Shown here: positions 29,868 through 36,525 of the stretch, one piece after another
How positions within the stretch are numbered: position 1 is the stretch's first letter
Layout of the letters: each line of letters opens with the position of its first letter
Virus record (IMG/VR): IMGVR_UViG_3300009506_000217
Coordinates: 1 to 36,525 of that record
Reading direction: 5' to 3' (one strand)
Length of the DNA stretch: 36,525 nucleotides
Source of the DNA: a virus
Translations under genes and position numbers: made by a program
The notes under the pieces: model-generated
Databases searched by the model: none
What the model was told of the DNA's origin: nothing
Seen by the model: the letters and a program-made list of their open reading frames with translations, nothing else

Positions 29868-30986
29868 TTAATACCCTGGCGTGGCGTCTGGGTTCATGTC
29901 GAGCCATTGCATCGCGTCAACCGGCGCTGATTCGCTTTGCGGGTTGAATGAGTCTACAATGCCTTTGATTATTTCAATTTTTCCATCAAGATCTGCGGCT
30001 TGAAAATCCTCCAAATAAACAACATTGCCCAACGCTTCGCGCAATCCTGGCGGCGTCTTTCCTTTCATAACGCCCGATTGAATTAAAATATCCTCCATGG
30101 GCATTTCCGGCATCTTGCCATTTGAAATAGCATCCAGGATGATGCCAAGGTTGATCTCGGCTGTTGACGGCTTACGGGCTTTCTTCGCTGCTGCCGCCCG
30201 TGTTTTTGCGGCAGTCGTCATTGCATCAGCCCGTATATTTGCAATCCTTTCAGCATTTATCCGATCAGACACTTTTGAAACCGCATTAGAAAGACGCTGT
30301 TTCTCGCGTTCTGCAAGTGTGCCTTCCTGAAATGCTGCTAAATCGTCAGCCTTTTGTTGTGCAAGCTTAAGATCTTCTTCCCTTTTTAGCTGATCCTCGT
30401 AAAGCTTTGCCCATCCATACTTATTTTTTTCTTCAGAGGCTTTTTGACTCGTGAAATAATTCAACTGCTGTGGCGGCGAGAACTGCGACATAAGCGCCCG
30501 CTTTTGCTTCTGTTCGCGATTAAAGTCGCCTGTTGCCTTGGTGTCGTTTTCCCAGCCCTCAAGCGCAAGCCTGCTTCTGATGTCCCTAAATTGATTAGCC
30601 TTGTCGCCTGTCAAGGCCGTAGGCCATCCGCCTTCAGGTCCGGTTACGCTGCCAAGCTCAGGGAAAGGCCTATCAGGATAAAGCTGTTTAGCAAACGCGG
30701 CAGACTGGCGCTTGCCCACCTTGTCGGCAAAAAGCCCAACATCGGTCTGGAATCCCTCGTCTCGCCGGACTCCATGATGAGCGTATAATTTGCTCAATCT
30801 GTTCGCGTAGTCGTCGGGCGTCATCGGTTCGTCGGTGGATAGACTCTTGTCCGCAATCTCCCGCAGGCTTTCTACATCCTTCCCAAGCTGCTCGCGGGAC
30901 CTTTTGGCCGACATCTGACCGAAATACGCGCCCAGCATGGCCCCAAAATTGCGCCCGACATCACGTCTTAGTTGATAGTTTGGCAC
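29868..30986 (-). CDS. Internal virion protein candidate, helical
   Basis: 372 aa from ATG 30986. It is mostly helical and charged: Gly/Ala-rich start (GRNFGAMLGAYFGQM), then a long coiled region about 185-275 (EDQLKREEDLKLAQQKADDL, AEREKQRLSNAVSKVSDRI) ending in an Ala/Lys stretch (TAAKTRAAAAKKARK). It is adjacent to the 2024-aa protein with a one-base gap, so it is probably co-assembled as an ejection (gp7/gp20-like) component. There is no sequence motif to confirm this. Confidence 0.6.
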   Translation of the reverse strand: MPNYQLRRDVGRNFGAMLGAYFGQMSAKRSREQLGKDVESLREIADKSLSTDEPMTPDDYANRLSKLYAHHGVRRDEGFQTDVGLFADKVGKRQSAAFAKQLYPDRPFPELGSVTGPEGGWPTALTGDKANQFRDIRSRLALEGWENDTKATGDFNREQKQKRALMSQFSPPQQLNYFTSQKASEEKNKYGWAKLYEDQLKREEDLKLAQQKADDLAAFQEGTLAEREKQRLSNAVSKVSDRINAERIANIRADAMTTAAKTRAAAAKKARKPSTAEINLGIILDAISNGKMPEMPMEDILIQSGVMKGKTPPGLREALGNVVYLEDFQAADLDGKIEIIKGIVDSFNPQSESAPVDAMQWLDMNPDATPGY

Positions 30987-30998
30987 TGTGCGCTCCTA

Positions 30999-31409
30999 TC
31001 AGCCTGAAAGGCTCTGCATAATTCCGGCTCCGGCCGCAGCCTCGCCTGTTGTTGTATCAATCCCAGCCGCCTGTGCTTTTCTTGTATATGCAAGTTCGGC
31101 CATTCTCCGCGCCCATTCGTCGGCCTGTTCGGCTAATGACAGCCATCCTCGATTTTTAGCCCGCATTTCAGCTTGCGCCGCTGCGGCCCCACCATATCCA
31201 GCGCCCAAGGCCTGTGTCCGCGCAAGCGCCCCCCATTTTTCAAGCTGTGAATTCCCTTGAAGGTTGAATTGATTGAATAAAGCGAAGTCTTCAAGGTTCG
31301 ACGCAATTGACGGCGGATCAGTCGAATATTTATCTGAATATCGCTCTTTTGTAACGGTCAGACTTAAAGGATTGACGTTATATCCTCCGACATTTACAGA
31401 CCCGAACAT
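30999..31409 (-). CDS. Small Gly/Ala-rich virion protein
   Basis: 136 aa from ATG 31409, two bases after the preceding stop. The N-terminus is N/S/Y-rich (MFGSVNVGGYNVNPLSLTV), followed by an Ala-rich helix (ALGAGYGGAAAAQAEMRAKN) and RMAELAYTRKAQAAG. The style is like its neighbours at 31412 and 29868. It is probably an internal head or ejection protein, judged from composition and place only. Confidence 0.55.
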   Translation of the reverse strand: MFGSVNVGGYNVNPLSLTVTKERYSDKYSTDPPSIASNLEDFALFNQFNLQGNSQLEKWGALARTQALGAGYGGAAAAQAEMRAKNRGWLSLAEQADEWARRMAELAYTRKAQAAGIDTTTGEAAAGAGIMQSLSG

Positions 31410-31411
31410 GG

Positions 31412-31933
31412 CTATTGCCTTTCATATTCTTGGCCGAAAGCGGTAACTGCTCCGGCAACGTCGGTTAATGGGCTTCCAAATCCTGGATATTGATACATCC
31501 GTACTTTGGCGCCCTTGGTTGCTAGATTCTGGGCAGCGTATCGGCTCAATGCTCCCATGTCGGCCGAGGTTTGCCCCTGCGCCATCAGGTCGAGCCAGCT
31601 TCCGCGCCTGGCCCTATCAACGGCGCCTGAACGTATGCCGCCAGTTCTATAGGCGTTTGTCCTGCCAGCTTCTTCTACCTGGCGTTGCATGGCATTCGAT
31701 TGCTCGCGGTTCATTCCTGCAAGTCTTTGCGAATATTCCCCACCTGGTGCGTATGATTGGATTAACTTTGCCCTGACGGGAGAATACAGGCTTACAAGGT
31801 ATTTATATTCTTGTAAGAGCTCGTCTTTTGCTCGCTCTTTTTTCCAATTTTCCTGCATTGCTCCAGCGCCGCCAAGTGCCGCGCCAAAAAGCATTGTGCC
31901 GATGCCAACTCCACCGCCGCCTTCTCCAGCCAT
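31412..31933 (-). CDS. Gly-rich internal virion protein candidate
   Basis: 173 aa from ATG 31933. N-terminal glycine-rich hydrophobic stretch (GEGGGGVGIGTMLFGAALGGAGA), then a polar helix (ENWKKERAKDELLQEYKYLV), a Met/Gln/Arg-rich middle and YQYPGFGSPLTDVAGAVTAFGQEYERQ at the end. A hydrophobic Gly-rich start followed by an amphipathic helix is common in ejection proteins that enter the host envelope. Inference from composition and neighbourhood. Confidence 0.6.
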   Translation of the reverse strand: MAGEGGGGVGIGTMLFGAALGGAGAMQENWKKERAKDELLQEYKYLVSLYSPVRAKLIQSYAPGGEYSQRLAGMNREQSNAMQRQVEEAGRTNAYRTGGIRSGAVDRARRGSWLDLMAQGQTSADMGALSRYAAQNLATKGAKVRMYQYPGFGSPLTDVAGAVTAFGQEYERQ

Positions 31934-31936
31934 GAT

Positions 31937-32152
31937 CTACCTCGGCTCCAGTCTCTGAGTAACAGAGACAATCTTGTCCCGCAGCTGGTTGAACTTTGCC
32001 ACGAGATTGTTAAATTCTGCTGCCGTCGGCGTGGAAGTAACGCCGCTTGCCTTCGGAACCTTCTTCACTTCAGAAAGCTTGTCGTGAAGGTTCCGAAGTT
32101 CAGGAATAACCCTCTTCTCATCGCCAGGAGGCGAAAACGGCGCCTTAGCCAT
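31937..32152 (-). CDS. Small coiled-coil virion protein
   Basis: 71 aa from ATG 32152 (a TTG three codons upstream is less likely). It overlaps the end of the previous gene by 8 bases. The sequence is short and helical (VIPELRNLHDKLSEVKK, then AAEFNNLVAKFNQLRDKIVSVTQRL), a likely trimeric or dimeric coiled coil. In P22-like order a tail needle (gp26) follows gp10, but this is far shorter than a needle, so the name is not used. Confidence 0.55.
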   Translation of the reverse strand: MAKAPFSPPGDEKRVIPELRNLHDKLSEVKKVPKASGVTSTPTAAEFNNLVAKFNQLRDKIVSVTQRLEPR

Positions 32153-34019
32153 TGGGCACAACCTCCCTTATCTCGGTATCCGTTGCGGATCCGGATCCGG
32201 AAAAACGAAAAGTCCACTTCTTTGCAATCAGCGACGGCAACAGCATTCTTTTTTCCATGTCTGCTGCAACCTGATCCGTGTAGGCTGTGTTGTCGTCAGC
32301 GGTCAACGTGATCGTGATTGAACCGTCAACGTCAAGCAGCATGGTTTCGGGCGTTTCATCATACAGTCCGCCGCCTTCCTCCTTAAAGGCAACGGCCCAC
32401 GAAACCGCCGTTGCATCGTCGGTTGCAAGCTGCTTGTAGCTGCTGTCGCTGAGTTTGACCACTAACACTTTGTCCGTGGGGTCGAAGCGGGCAGCATTCA
32501 CCGCGAGAGAGAAATAACGCTCAAACCATTCATCCAGCGTGAAGTCATAGCAAAGCGCCCGGAAAACGCTTCCCGCCTGCGTGGTTGGATCAAACACATA
32601 AAGAGTGCTTGCGCTCACGCCCAGCACAACATTAGCGCCGTTGGCCTGCGTGATGCTTCTTAGCCACGTTTGATTGACGCCCCGCGTAAGGTCGCGCCAC
32701 TGCCCTCCGCCGAACGAATAAACGCCCGGTTCTTTTGTGTCCCACACATAAGCAAAGGTTGCGCCAGGACTTGCAACAACGGCCTTGTGACTCGGGACGC
32801 TGGCGGTAATGCCTGTTTCCCGGAAATAGTGGTTCGGATAGTCGCCGACCAGCAGCTTTAGGCCCGCGTCCGTGTAGACTTCCAGGTAATCGTCTCTTGA
32901 GACAATCGCCTGAATGGTTGCCCCAGCGTCAAGACGGCGGTCTTTTACGAAATAACGATATTGCAGCGGCTCTGATGGGTAAATGTAGCGGTCCTGGACA
33001 ACGAAAAGACAACCCCGGTGTTCTGTCATGAGGGAACAGGTAAGGCCTGAGATGTGGGAAAGGGTTTCGACTAGTCCTAAATCATCAACAGGGCCGGGAT
33101 AAGCGGTTAACAGTTGCGTTTGGTCTGCGAAAGTATATGGGAAATACTCCATTTCACGGGTTGCAAGACTGGCCGATATGGATACGCTCACAAATGGGGT
33201 TGCGCCATATGTGACGATTTCTCGCCAAGTACCATCAGTGTCGAGTGCATAGACGACTAATAAATAAGCATCTGTCGGCGTTGAAGAATAATTAATATTT
33301 AATGTCGGCTCAATCCCTGTTACTGCCGATGGAGCCGATGTTGACGTAACGCTTCCCCCAGTCCAGGATAGGGTTTCACCGTTTTGAAATGCCGTCGCCC
33401 CAGATGCTTGCTCAATAACAATGCTTGTGCCGTCGACAAATAGCCGTAGATTGCCGGTTGCGCCGCTTGTACCCCCTGTCACAGTGTCATCGTAAGATGG
33501 GGCAGTCCCAGTTATTGAACCAATGGTCATATATTTCCAATTCGACACTGAAATCGTAAAGGTGTCGCTAGGCTGAAACACTGTTGGGGCTAATGTGTTT
33601 GCGGTCCTCCATGACATGCTGAATGTCATGGAATCTCCATCCTGCAACCAATAATCCGATGATGGGGGGGATGCGGTTGTAACCGATGAGTTTAAGGTTA
33701 AAGTCGGAGCGGTCAGCGTATTATCAAGCGTCAAATCCTCTTCATAAGTCCCGCCAGAATTCCGAAGCTCGGCAGTCCCGCCAGCAAGCGGAACGTGGGC
33801 AAGCAACGTGCCGTAGTCCTCGCCAAAATCCACCTGCTGCACGCTCTTGCTCGTCAAGTTGGTGTAGATAAACCCCTCGAACCCGGTAGACGGCGCCGTG
33901 AAAGACTCATCGGCGTTTCTCGGCTTCAACACGCCAGACTCATAGGTCATTTGCGTGAATTCCGAATGAACGCCTTCGGGAAGCCTGCGCGGATTTATGT
34001 CGGTGTTCAAACCCTTCAT
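32145..34019 (-). CDS. P22 gp10-like tail hub / head-completion protein
   Basis: 624 aa from ATG 34019. It begins MKGLNTDINPRRLPEGVHSEF, typical of phage tail-hub/DNA-stabilisation proteins that read their own sequence into a beta-propeller. The propeller part is about 280-620 (LTAYPGPVDDLG, GLTCSLMTEHRGCLFVVQDRYIY, YVWDTKEPGVYSFGGGQWRDLTRG). An inserted domain at about 95-270 is T/S/G-rich with GTSGATGNLRLFVDG and IVIEQASGATAFQNGETLSW, a repeat seen in adhesion-like virion domains. It follows the gp4-like adaptor, as in P22. It would plug the portal and carry tail parts; identity is moderately certain. Confidence 0.65.
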   Translation of the reverse strand: MKGLNTDINPRRLPEGVHSEFTQMTYESGVLKPRNADESFTAPSTGFEGFIYTNLTSKSVQQVDFGEDYGTLLAHVPLAGGTAELRNSGGTYEEDLTLDNTLTAPTLTLNSSVTTASPPSSDYWLQDGDSMTFSMSWRTANTLAPTVFQPSDTFTISVSNWKYMTIGSITGTAPSYDDTVTGGTSGATGNLRLFVDGTSIVIEQASGATAFQNGETLSWTGGSVTSTSAPSAVTGIEPTLNINYSSTPTDAYLLVVYALDTDGTWREIVTYGATPFVSVSISASLATREMEYFPYTFADQTQLLTAYPGPVDDLGLVETLSHISGLTCSLMTEHRGCLFVVQDRYIYPSEPLQYRYFVKDRRLDAGATIQAIVSRDDYLEVYTDAGLKLLVGDYPNHYFRETGITASVPSHKAVVASPGATFAYVWDTKEPGVYSFGGGQWRDLTRGVNQTWLRSITQANGANVVLGVSASTLYVFDPTTQAGSVFRALCYDFTLDEWFERYFSLAVNAARFDPTDKVLVVKLSDSSYKQLATDDATAVSWAVAFKEEGGGLYDETPETMLLDVDGSITITLTADDNTAYTDQVAADMEKRMLLPSLIAKKWTFRFSGSGSATDTEIREVVPNG

Positions 34020-34022
34020 AAT

Positions 34023-34451
34023 TTAAACCTCGTTGCGCAAATTGGTTCTCGGAACGCCGTCGCCGGCTGCTTCAATTGGATCAAAAGCCAAGCTGTTGAA
34101 CTCAGCGTTCCAGATGGCTAAATCCATTTGCGCCTTTGCCTGCTGGTCGGGCAATTTCGATTCCTTCCTGACCATCCACTTAGCAAAGGCTTTCAACGCC
34201 TCGCCGAACCTGACGGGAATATTGGTGCTGGTCAGGCATGGCCGCGGCACCCAGAAATATTCAATGTAAAGATTGTTCGCCGCGTCCTCATCATTGGTCA
34301 CGTTGCCGTCGCCAGGAAGAAAGTATTTCTTTGTCCCAGCATCATCGGCGCACCAATATTCATCGCTTTCTATGGTTTCGCCGATGGCTTCGGTGAACAC
34401 GGTCCCGGCAAACGTCAACGCGGTTCCGGCTGTGTCCGGAGGGCAGACCAA
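34023..34451 (-). CDS. gp4-like head-tail adaptor, C-terminal part (second frame)
   Basis: 142 codons from a TTG at 34451, but the frame is open from 34556 and reads ERKARAYIGADWRTTAGTPS, GYIPNRLGVRLVCPPDTAGT, AFTEAIGET and EYFWVPRPCLT, then FGEALKAFAKWMVRKE. It directly continues the protein at 34415-34804, and the gene should be one product of about 250 aa. Adaptors of this sort bind under the portal and close the head. The disrupting change lies between about 34556 and 34520, best at the CCC run, where one extra C gives a smooth ELDPDERKARAY reading. Confidence 0.65.
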   Translation of the reverse strand: MVCPPDTAGTALTFAGTVFTEAIGETIESDEYWCADDAGTKKYFLPGDGNVTNDEDAANNLYIEYFWVPRPCLTSTNIPVRFGEALKAFAKWMVRKESKLPDQQAKAQMDLAIWNAEFNSLAFDPIEAAGDGVPRTNLRNEV

Positions 34452-34804
34452 ACGAACGCCAAGCCTGTTAGGAATGTAGCCGCTCGGCGTCCCTGCCGTT
34501 GTCCTCCAGTCGGCGCCGATATAAGCCCGCGCCTTTCGTTCATCGGGTCCAGCTCTTCATTGTCGAGATAGACCTTGTGAATCCCTTGCACTTCCGCATA
34601 ACACTGGTAGACAGGCTGGCCGACTACCGGGATAAGGATCTCCGTACGCCGAAACGCCCGGGCAACGGCAAGCTTTTGAATGGCGGCGTCGAAATGGTTC
34701 AAAATCTTCGCCACCGGCATTCTTGCGCCGTTAGGGTCGTTTGTTTCCGCCAGAATTTCAGCGGCAAGGGCGCTGGCTGTTTTCCCTTTGGTGATTGTTC
34801 CCAT
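34415..34804 (-). CDS. gp4-like head-tail adaptor, N-terminal part (first frame)
   Basis: 129 codons from ATG 34804. Residues 1-85 look real: ALAAEILAETNDPNGARMPV, AKILNHFDAAIQKLAVARAF, TEILIPVVGQPVYQCY and VQGIHKVYLDNEELDP. These match the start of head-tail adaptors in which a DPNG-type turn precedes a helical repeat. After PMNERRG the frame becomes basic and irregular (GGQRQGRRAATFLTG) to the stop at 34415, while the adaptor sequence resumes in the -1 frame. No standard slippery heptamer is present, so mutation or sequencing error is more likely than programmed shifting. Confidence 0.65.
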   Translation of the reverse strand: MGTITKGKTASALAAEILAETNDPNGARMPVAKILNHFDAAIQKLAVARAFRRTEILIPVVGQPVYQCYAEVQGIHKVYLDNEELDPMNERRGLISAPTGGQRQGRRAATFLTGLAFVWSALRTQPEPR

Positions 34805-34822
34805 TTCGAACGCTTCCTTTCT

Positions 34823-35197
34823 TTATGCAGCCGCGTAGCTCATTGCGGTTTCGTAGCCGTTTTCCTTGTCGAGGATGATGGCCGCGAGGCCGTCTTTGGT
34901 GGCGTTTGCCGGTGGCGCTTCCAGTTCAAATGCGTCAATGACTTCGAGCATCTGTTCTTTTTTCAGGGCTTTGCAGAGGTTTGCAAGCCGCTCTTCGGCT
35001 GTTGCCGCCGGGGCTGTCTGCGCCGCCTTCTTTTCATTGTTGTCCGGCAGTGCCGCGCCTGCTGTGAATGCTTCAATCTCTTCCGGAGTACAGCGCCGGA
35101 TTTCAGGGTTCTTTTTCAAGATGTGCGCCACTTCGGAAGGCCTGACGCGCGTAATCCGTCCTGCCGGGTTGATGACTAATGCTGTTCTTTTCTCCAT
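34823..35197 (-). CDS. Hypothetical head-region protein
   Basis: 124 aa from ATG 35197 with AGAGAGAAA upstream. Segments: TALVINPAGRITRVRPSEVAHILKKNP, then EEIEAFTAGAALP, an Ala-rich linker, and EERLANLCKALKKEQMLEVIDAFELEAPPANATKDGLAAIIL. The last part is like the small helical SAP/HeH-type module found at the ends of phage proteins. Position after the coat suggests a head-decoration or assembly accessory role; unproven. It is separated from the coat gene by a hairpin at 35217-35246. Confidence 0.6.
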   Translation of the reverse strand: MEKRTALVINPAGRITRVRPSEVAHILKKNPEIRRCTPEEIEAFTAGAALPDNNEKKAAQTAPAATAEERLANLCKALKKEQMLEVIDAFELEAPPANATKDGLAAIILDKENGYETAMSYAAA

Positions 35198-35216
35198 TTT
35201 CTCTCTCTTGGGAAGA

Positions 35217-35246
35217 GTGCCGACGGGGAAAGATCCCCGCCAGCAC
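35217..35246 (-). repeat. Intercistronic hairpin after the coat gene
   Basis: GTGC-G-CGGGGA / TCCCCG-C-GCAC arms pair with two mismatches around AAGA. There is no T tract, so it is probably not a strong terminator. It may stabilise the coat mRNA or reduce read-through to downstream genes. Confidence 0.5.
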
Positions 35247-35258
35247 GGTTAGAATTGA

Positions 35259-36122
35259 TTAAACTTCGACGGTCACAATGCAAGCGGCGTTGGTGTTCTG
35301 CGTGAAGATCTTTGCGCCATAGACGAAAAGGCCGCGAACGCCGGTTGCGAACGATCCGTCGCGACGGATGCCTTCCATTTCCTTGATCTGCTGAACAAAG
35401 TTGATAGCGTCCTTGTTCCCGCCGACCATGTGATAGGGGTCGCCGTCAGTTCCGGCGCCCTGCATGTTGCCCACATCGACCTGAAGCAGATTCCACCCGG
35501 CCAGCTTGGTAACGGTTCCCGACTTGATGAACTGATCGCCTTTTTCTGTTGCATGGATCAACTCATTAGAGTTTCGAATCATCTCGGTGACGACCGGAGG
35601 AACGCCAAGCCACATCTCGCCGTCAACCCAAGTGTTATCGTCTTCCATGAGCCGCCGCGCCCTGTTTAGAACGGTGTAGACGTTTGAGGCAGTCAGTGCG
35701 CCGCCAGTAATACCGCCGGTAGTCTTGGCGATTACTTCATTGCCGGCTGCCGCGATAATCGAAGCGCCAAGCAAATACTGCTCGACATTTCGCTTGTAGG
35801 CTACGTCAGCCCTTTTCGTGTAGAGCTTGCGAATGTTCGGTCGGGATTGAACCTTGTCGATGTCGGGCACGTTGAAGGCCCAATACTTGTCCTGATCGAG
35901 CGCCATGGACTCGTTGCCTTGGCTCGGGGTCTCATAGGTCACGGTTCCGGAATAGGTGTTGACGGTGATATCGCCGACGACGAACACAATTACGGTGTCG
36001 CCGTCGCTCTTAACGTCTTTCTCGTGTTCCTGGTTCGTGCAACTCACAATCGGGAATTTTTCATCCCAATTTTTCAGGACGTCTTTCGTCCAGATCTCCG
36101 GATTAAAATCTCCAGCTGCCAT
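35259..36122 (-). CDS. Major capsid (coat) protein
   Basis: 287 aa from ATG 36122, preceded by AAGGAAGG. Start: AAGDFNPEIWTKDVLKNWDEKFP. Then DGDTVIVFVVGDITVNTYSG, DKYWAFNVPDIDKVQSRPN, an Ala-rich helix (LLGASIIAAAGNEVIAKTTGG), VYTVLNRARRLMEDDNTWVDGEMWLGVPPVV and a C-terminal beta region (LFVYGAKIF, AACIVTVEV). The pattern of helix, E-loop-like strand and backbone helix with NTWVDGEMW is typical of HK97-fold coats of the P22-coat-like kind. Shorter than P22 coat (430 aa), as in many podoviruses. It lies directly downstream of the scaffold gene. Confidence 0.85.
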   Translation of the reverse strand: MAAGDFNPEIWTKDVLKNWDEKFPIVSCTNQEHEKDVKSDGDTVIVFVVGDITVNTYSGTVTYETPSQGNESMALDQDKYWAFNVPDIDKVQSRPNIRKLYTKRADVAYKRNVEQYLLGASIIAAAGNEVIAKTTGGITGGALTASNVYTVLNRARRLMEDDNTWVDGEMWLGVPPVVTEMIRNSNELIHATEKGDQFIKSGTVTKLAGWNLLQVDVGNMQGAGTDGDPYHMVGGNKDAINFVQQIKEMEGIRRDGSFATGVRGLFVYGAKIFTQNTNAACIVTVEV

Positions 36123-36152
36123 TGTTTAAAATCCTTCCTTGGCCCAGATCCT

Positions 36153-36525
36153 CTACTTTCCGTAGTAAGTTCCGGCCACTATTGATTTATCAATAGCGTC
36201 GCTGTACTTAACAAGCTGGGAGGGAGACATTTTTTTAGCTTGAGATTCGGTTATCGGCCCACTGCCTATAGCCTCGCCGCCACTGCTTCCCTGTGGAGCC
36301 TTGGGCGGCACAGGAGCTTTCTTTTTCTCCGTGGCGCCGTGTGCCTCACGCACAAGCTTTAAGACTTCTCTGACAGTGTGTGTCGAATCTCCATTCACCA
36401 ATTTTTCAAGCCGTTTAGGGTCGTTTTCCGCAAGCTTTGCGATTGCGTACGAGATAGACGGGTCTGCCGATTCCGCCACAAGCCCGACAAGCGTCGGATT
36501 TTTCGCGGCAACGGGAACTTGCACA
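36153..36525 (-). CDS. Putative scaffolding protein, C-terminal part (crosses the join)
   Basis: Continuation of the frame from 807 to 1: after removing the 58-base overlap, codons resume at 36467 and end at TAG 36153, giving 104 further residues. Content: SISYAIAKLAENDPKRLEKL and VREVLKLVREAHGATEKKKA, then a P/G/S-rich linker and a basic helical end (ESQAKKMSPSQLVKYSDAIDK). A compact basic helical C-terminus is the usual coat-binding part of scaffolding proteins. A GTG near 36524 is only an in-frame codon, not a start. Confidence 0.75.
   Translation of the reverse strand, partial: VQVPVAAKNPTLVGLVAESADPSISYAIAKLAENDPKRLEKLVNGDSTHTVREVLKLVREAHGATEKKKAPVPPKAPQGSSGGEAIGSGPITESQAKKMSPSQLVKYSDAIDKSIVAGTYYGK
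36468..36525. repeat. Terminal overlap of circular assembly (copy 2)
   Basis: Identical to bases 1-58; counted once, it closes the genome into a circle. Confidence 0.9.

Noticed and set aside
31937-32152. P22 gp26-like tail needle
   Set aside because: The coiled-coil protein is only 71 aa, much too short for a needle, with no knob or tip motif.
1-36525. CRISPR array or insertion sequence
   Set aside because: No regularly spaced repeats beyond the two-copy hairpin and the iterons, and no transposase-like frame.

Overview
The window is one complete, circularly assembled phage (or phage-like episome) genome. The last 58 bases (36468-36525) repeat the first 58 exactly, so the unit is about 36,467 bp, and one gene, the putative scaffolding protein, crosses the join. 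The virion genes follow a P22-like podovirus plan: small and large terminase, P22-type portal, scaffold, coat, a gp4-like adaptor, a gp10-like propeller protein, small Gly/Ala-rich internal proteins, a 2024-residue internal/ejection protein and a beta-helix spike. The host cannot be named from sequence. Gram-negative-style signal peptides, sigma70-type promoters and an M23 peptidase suggest a Gram-negative bacterium; this is inference.

Layout. (1) Late operon, minus strand: it starts at a promoter near 6604-6632, runs left through terminase, portal and scaffold, crosses the join and ends at the spike gene (21759). (2) 6726-8019, plus strand: four small early genes ending in a terminator. (3) 8019-10764, minus strand: a lambda-like replication operon (O-like initiator carrying iterons, DnaC-like loader, DUF1064 nuclease, DUF5131 protein). 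Its leader holds a promoter, a palindrome and a terminator-like hairpin whose loop is complementary to the 5' end of the transcript. (4) 11008-12411: the switch, with a CI-like repressor lacking a peptidase domain, a co-transcribed exported protein, and a divergent promoter driving a Cro-position gene. (5) 12467-18646, plus strand: small membrane and Cys-rich proteins, a conserved phage protein next to a PD-(D/E)XK Fe-S nuclease (likely recombination), a DUF3268 zinc finger, a HTH protein and an HD phosphohydrolase. (6) 18860-21587: an MmcB-like PD-(D/E)XK protein overlapping a PAPS-reductase/PP-loop protein (both visibly AT-rich), DUF3310, a C5-cytosine methyltransferase and an M23 peptidase, the best endolysin candidate. 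Late and early transcripts converge around 21588-21758.

Notable points. A repressor is present but no integrase is recognisable. Three late genes (portal, gp4-like adaptor, the gene before the spike) are split by single-base frame changes; the portal split lies exactly at a canonical -1 slippery heptamer. The best candidates for something new are the MmcB-like/PP-loop gene pair, the replication-operon attenuator, and a shared TTTGYGCAAA-like motif at several switch-region promoters.
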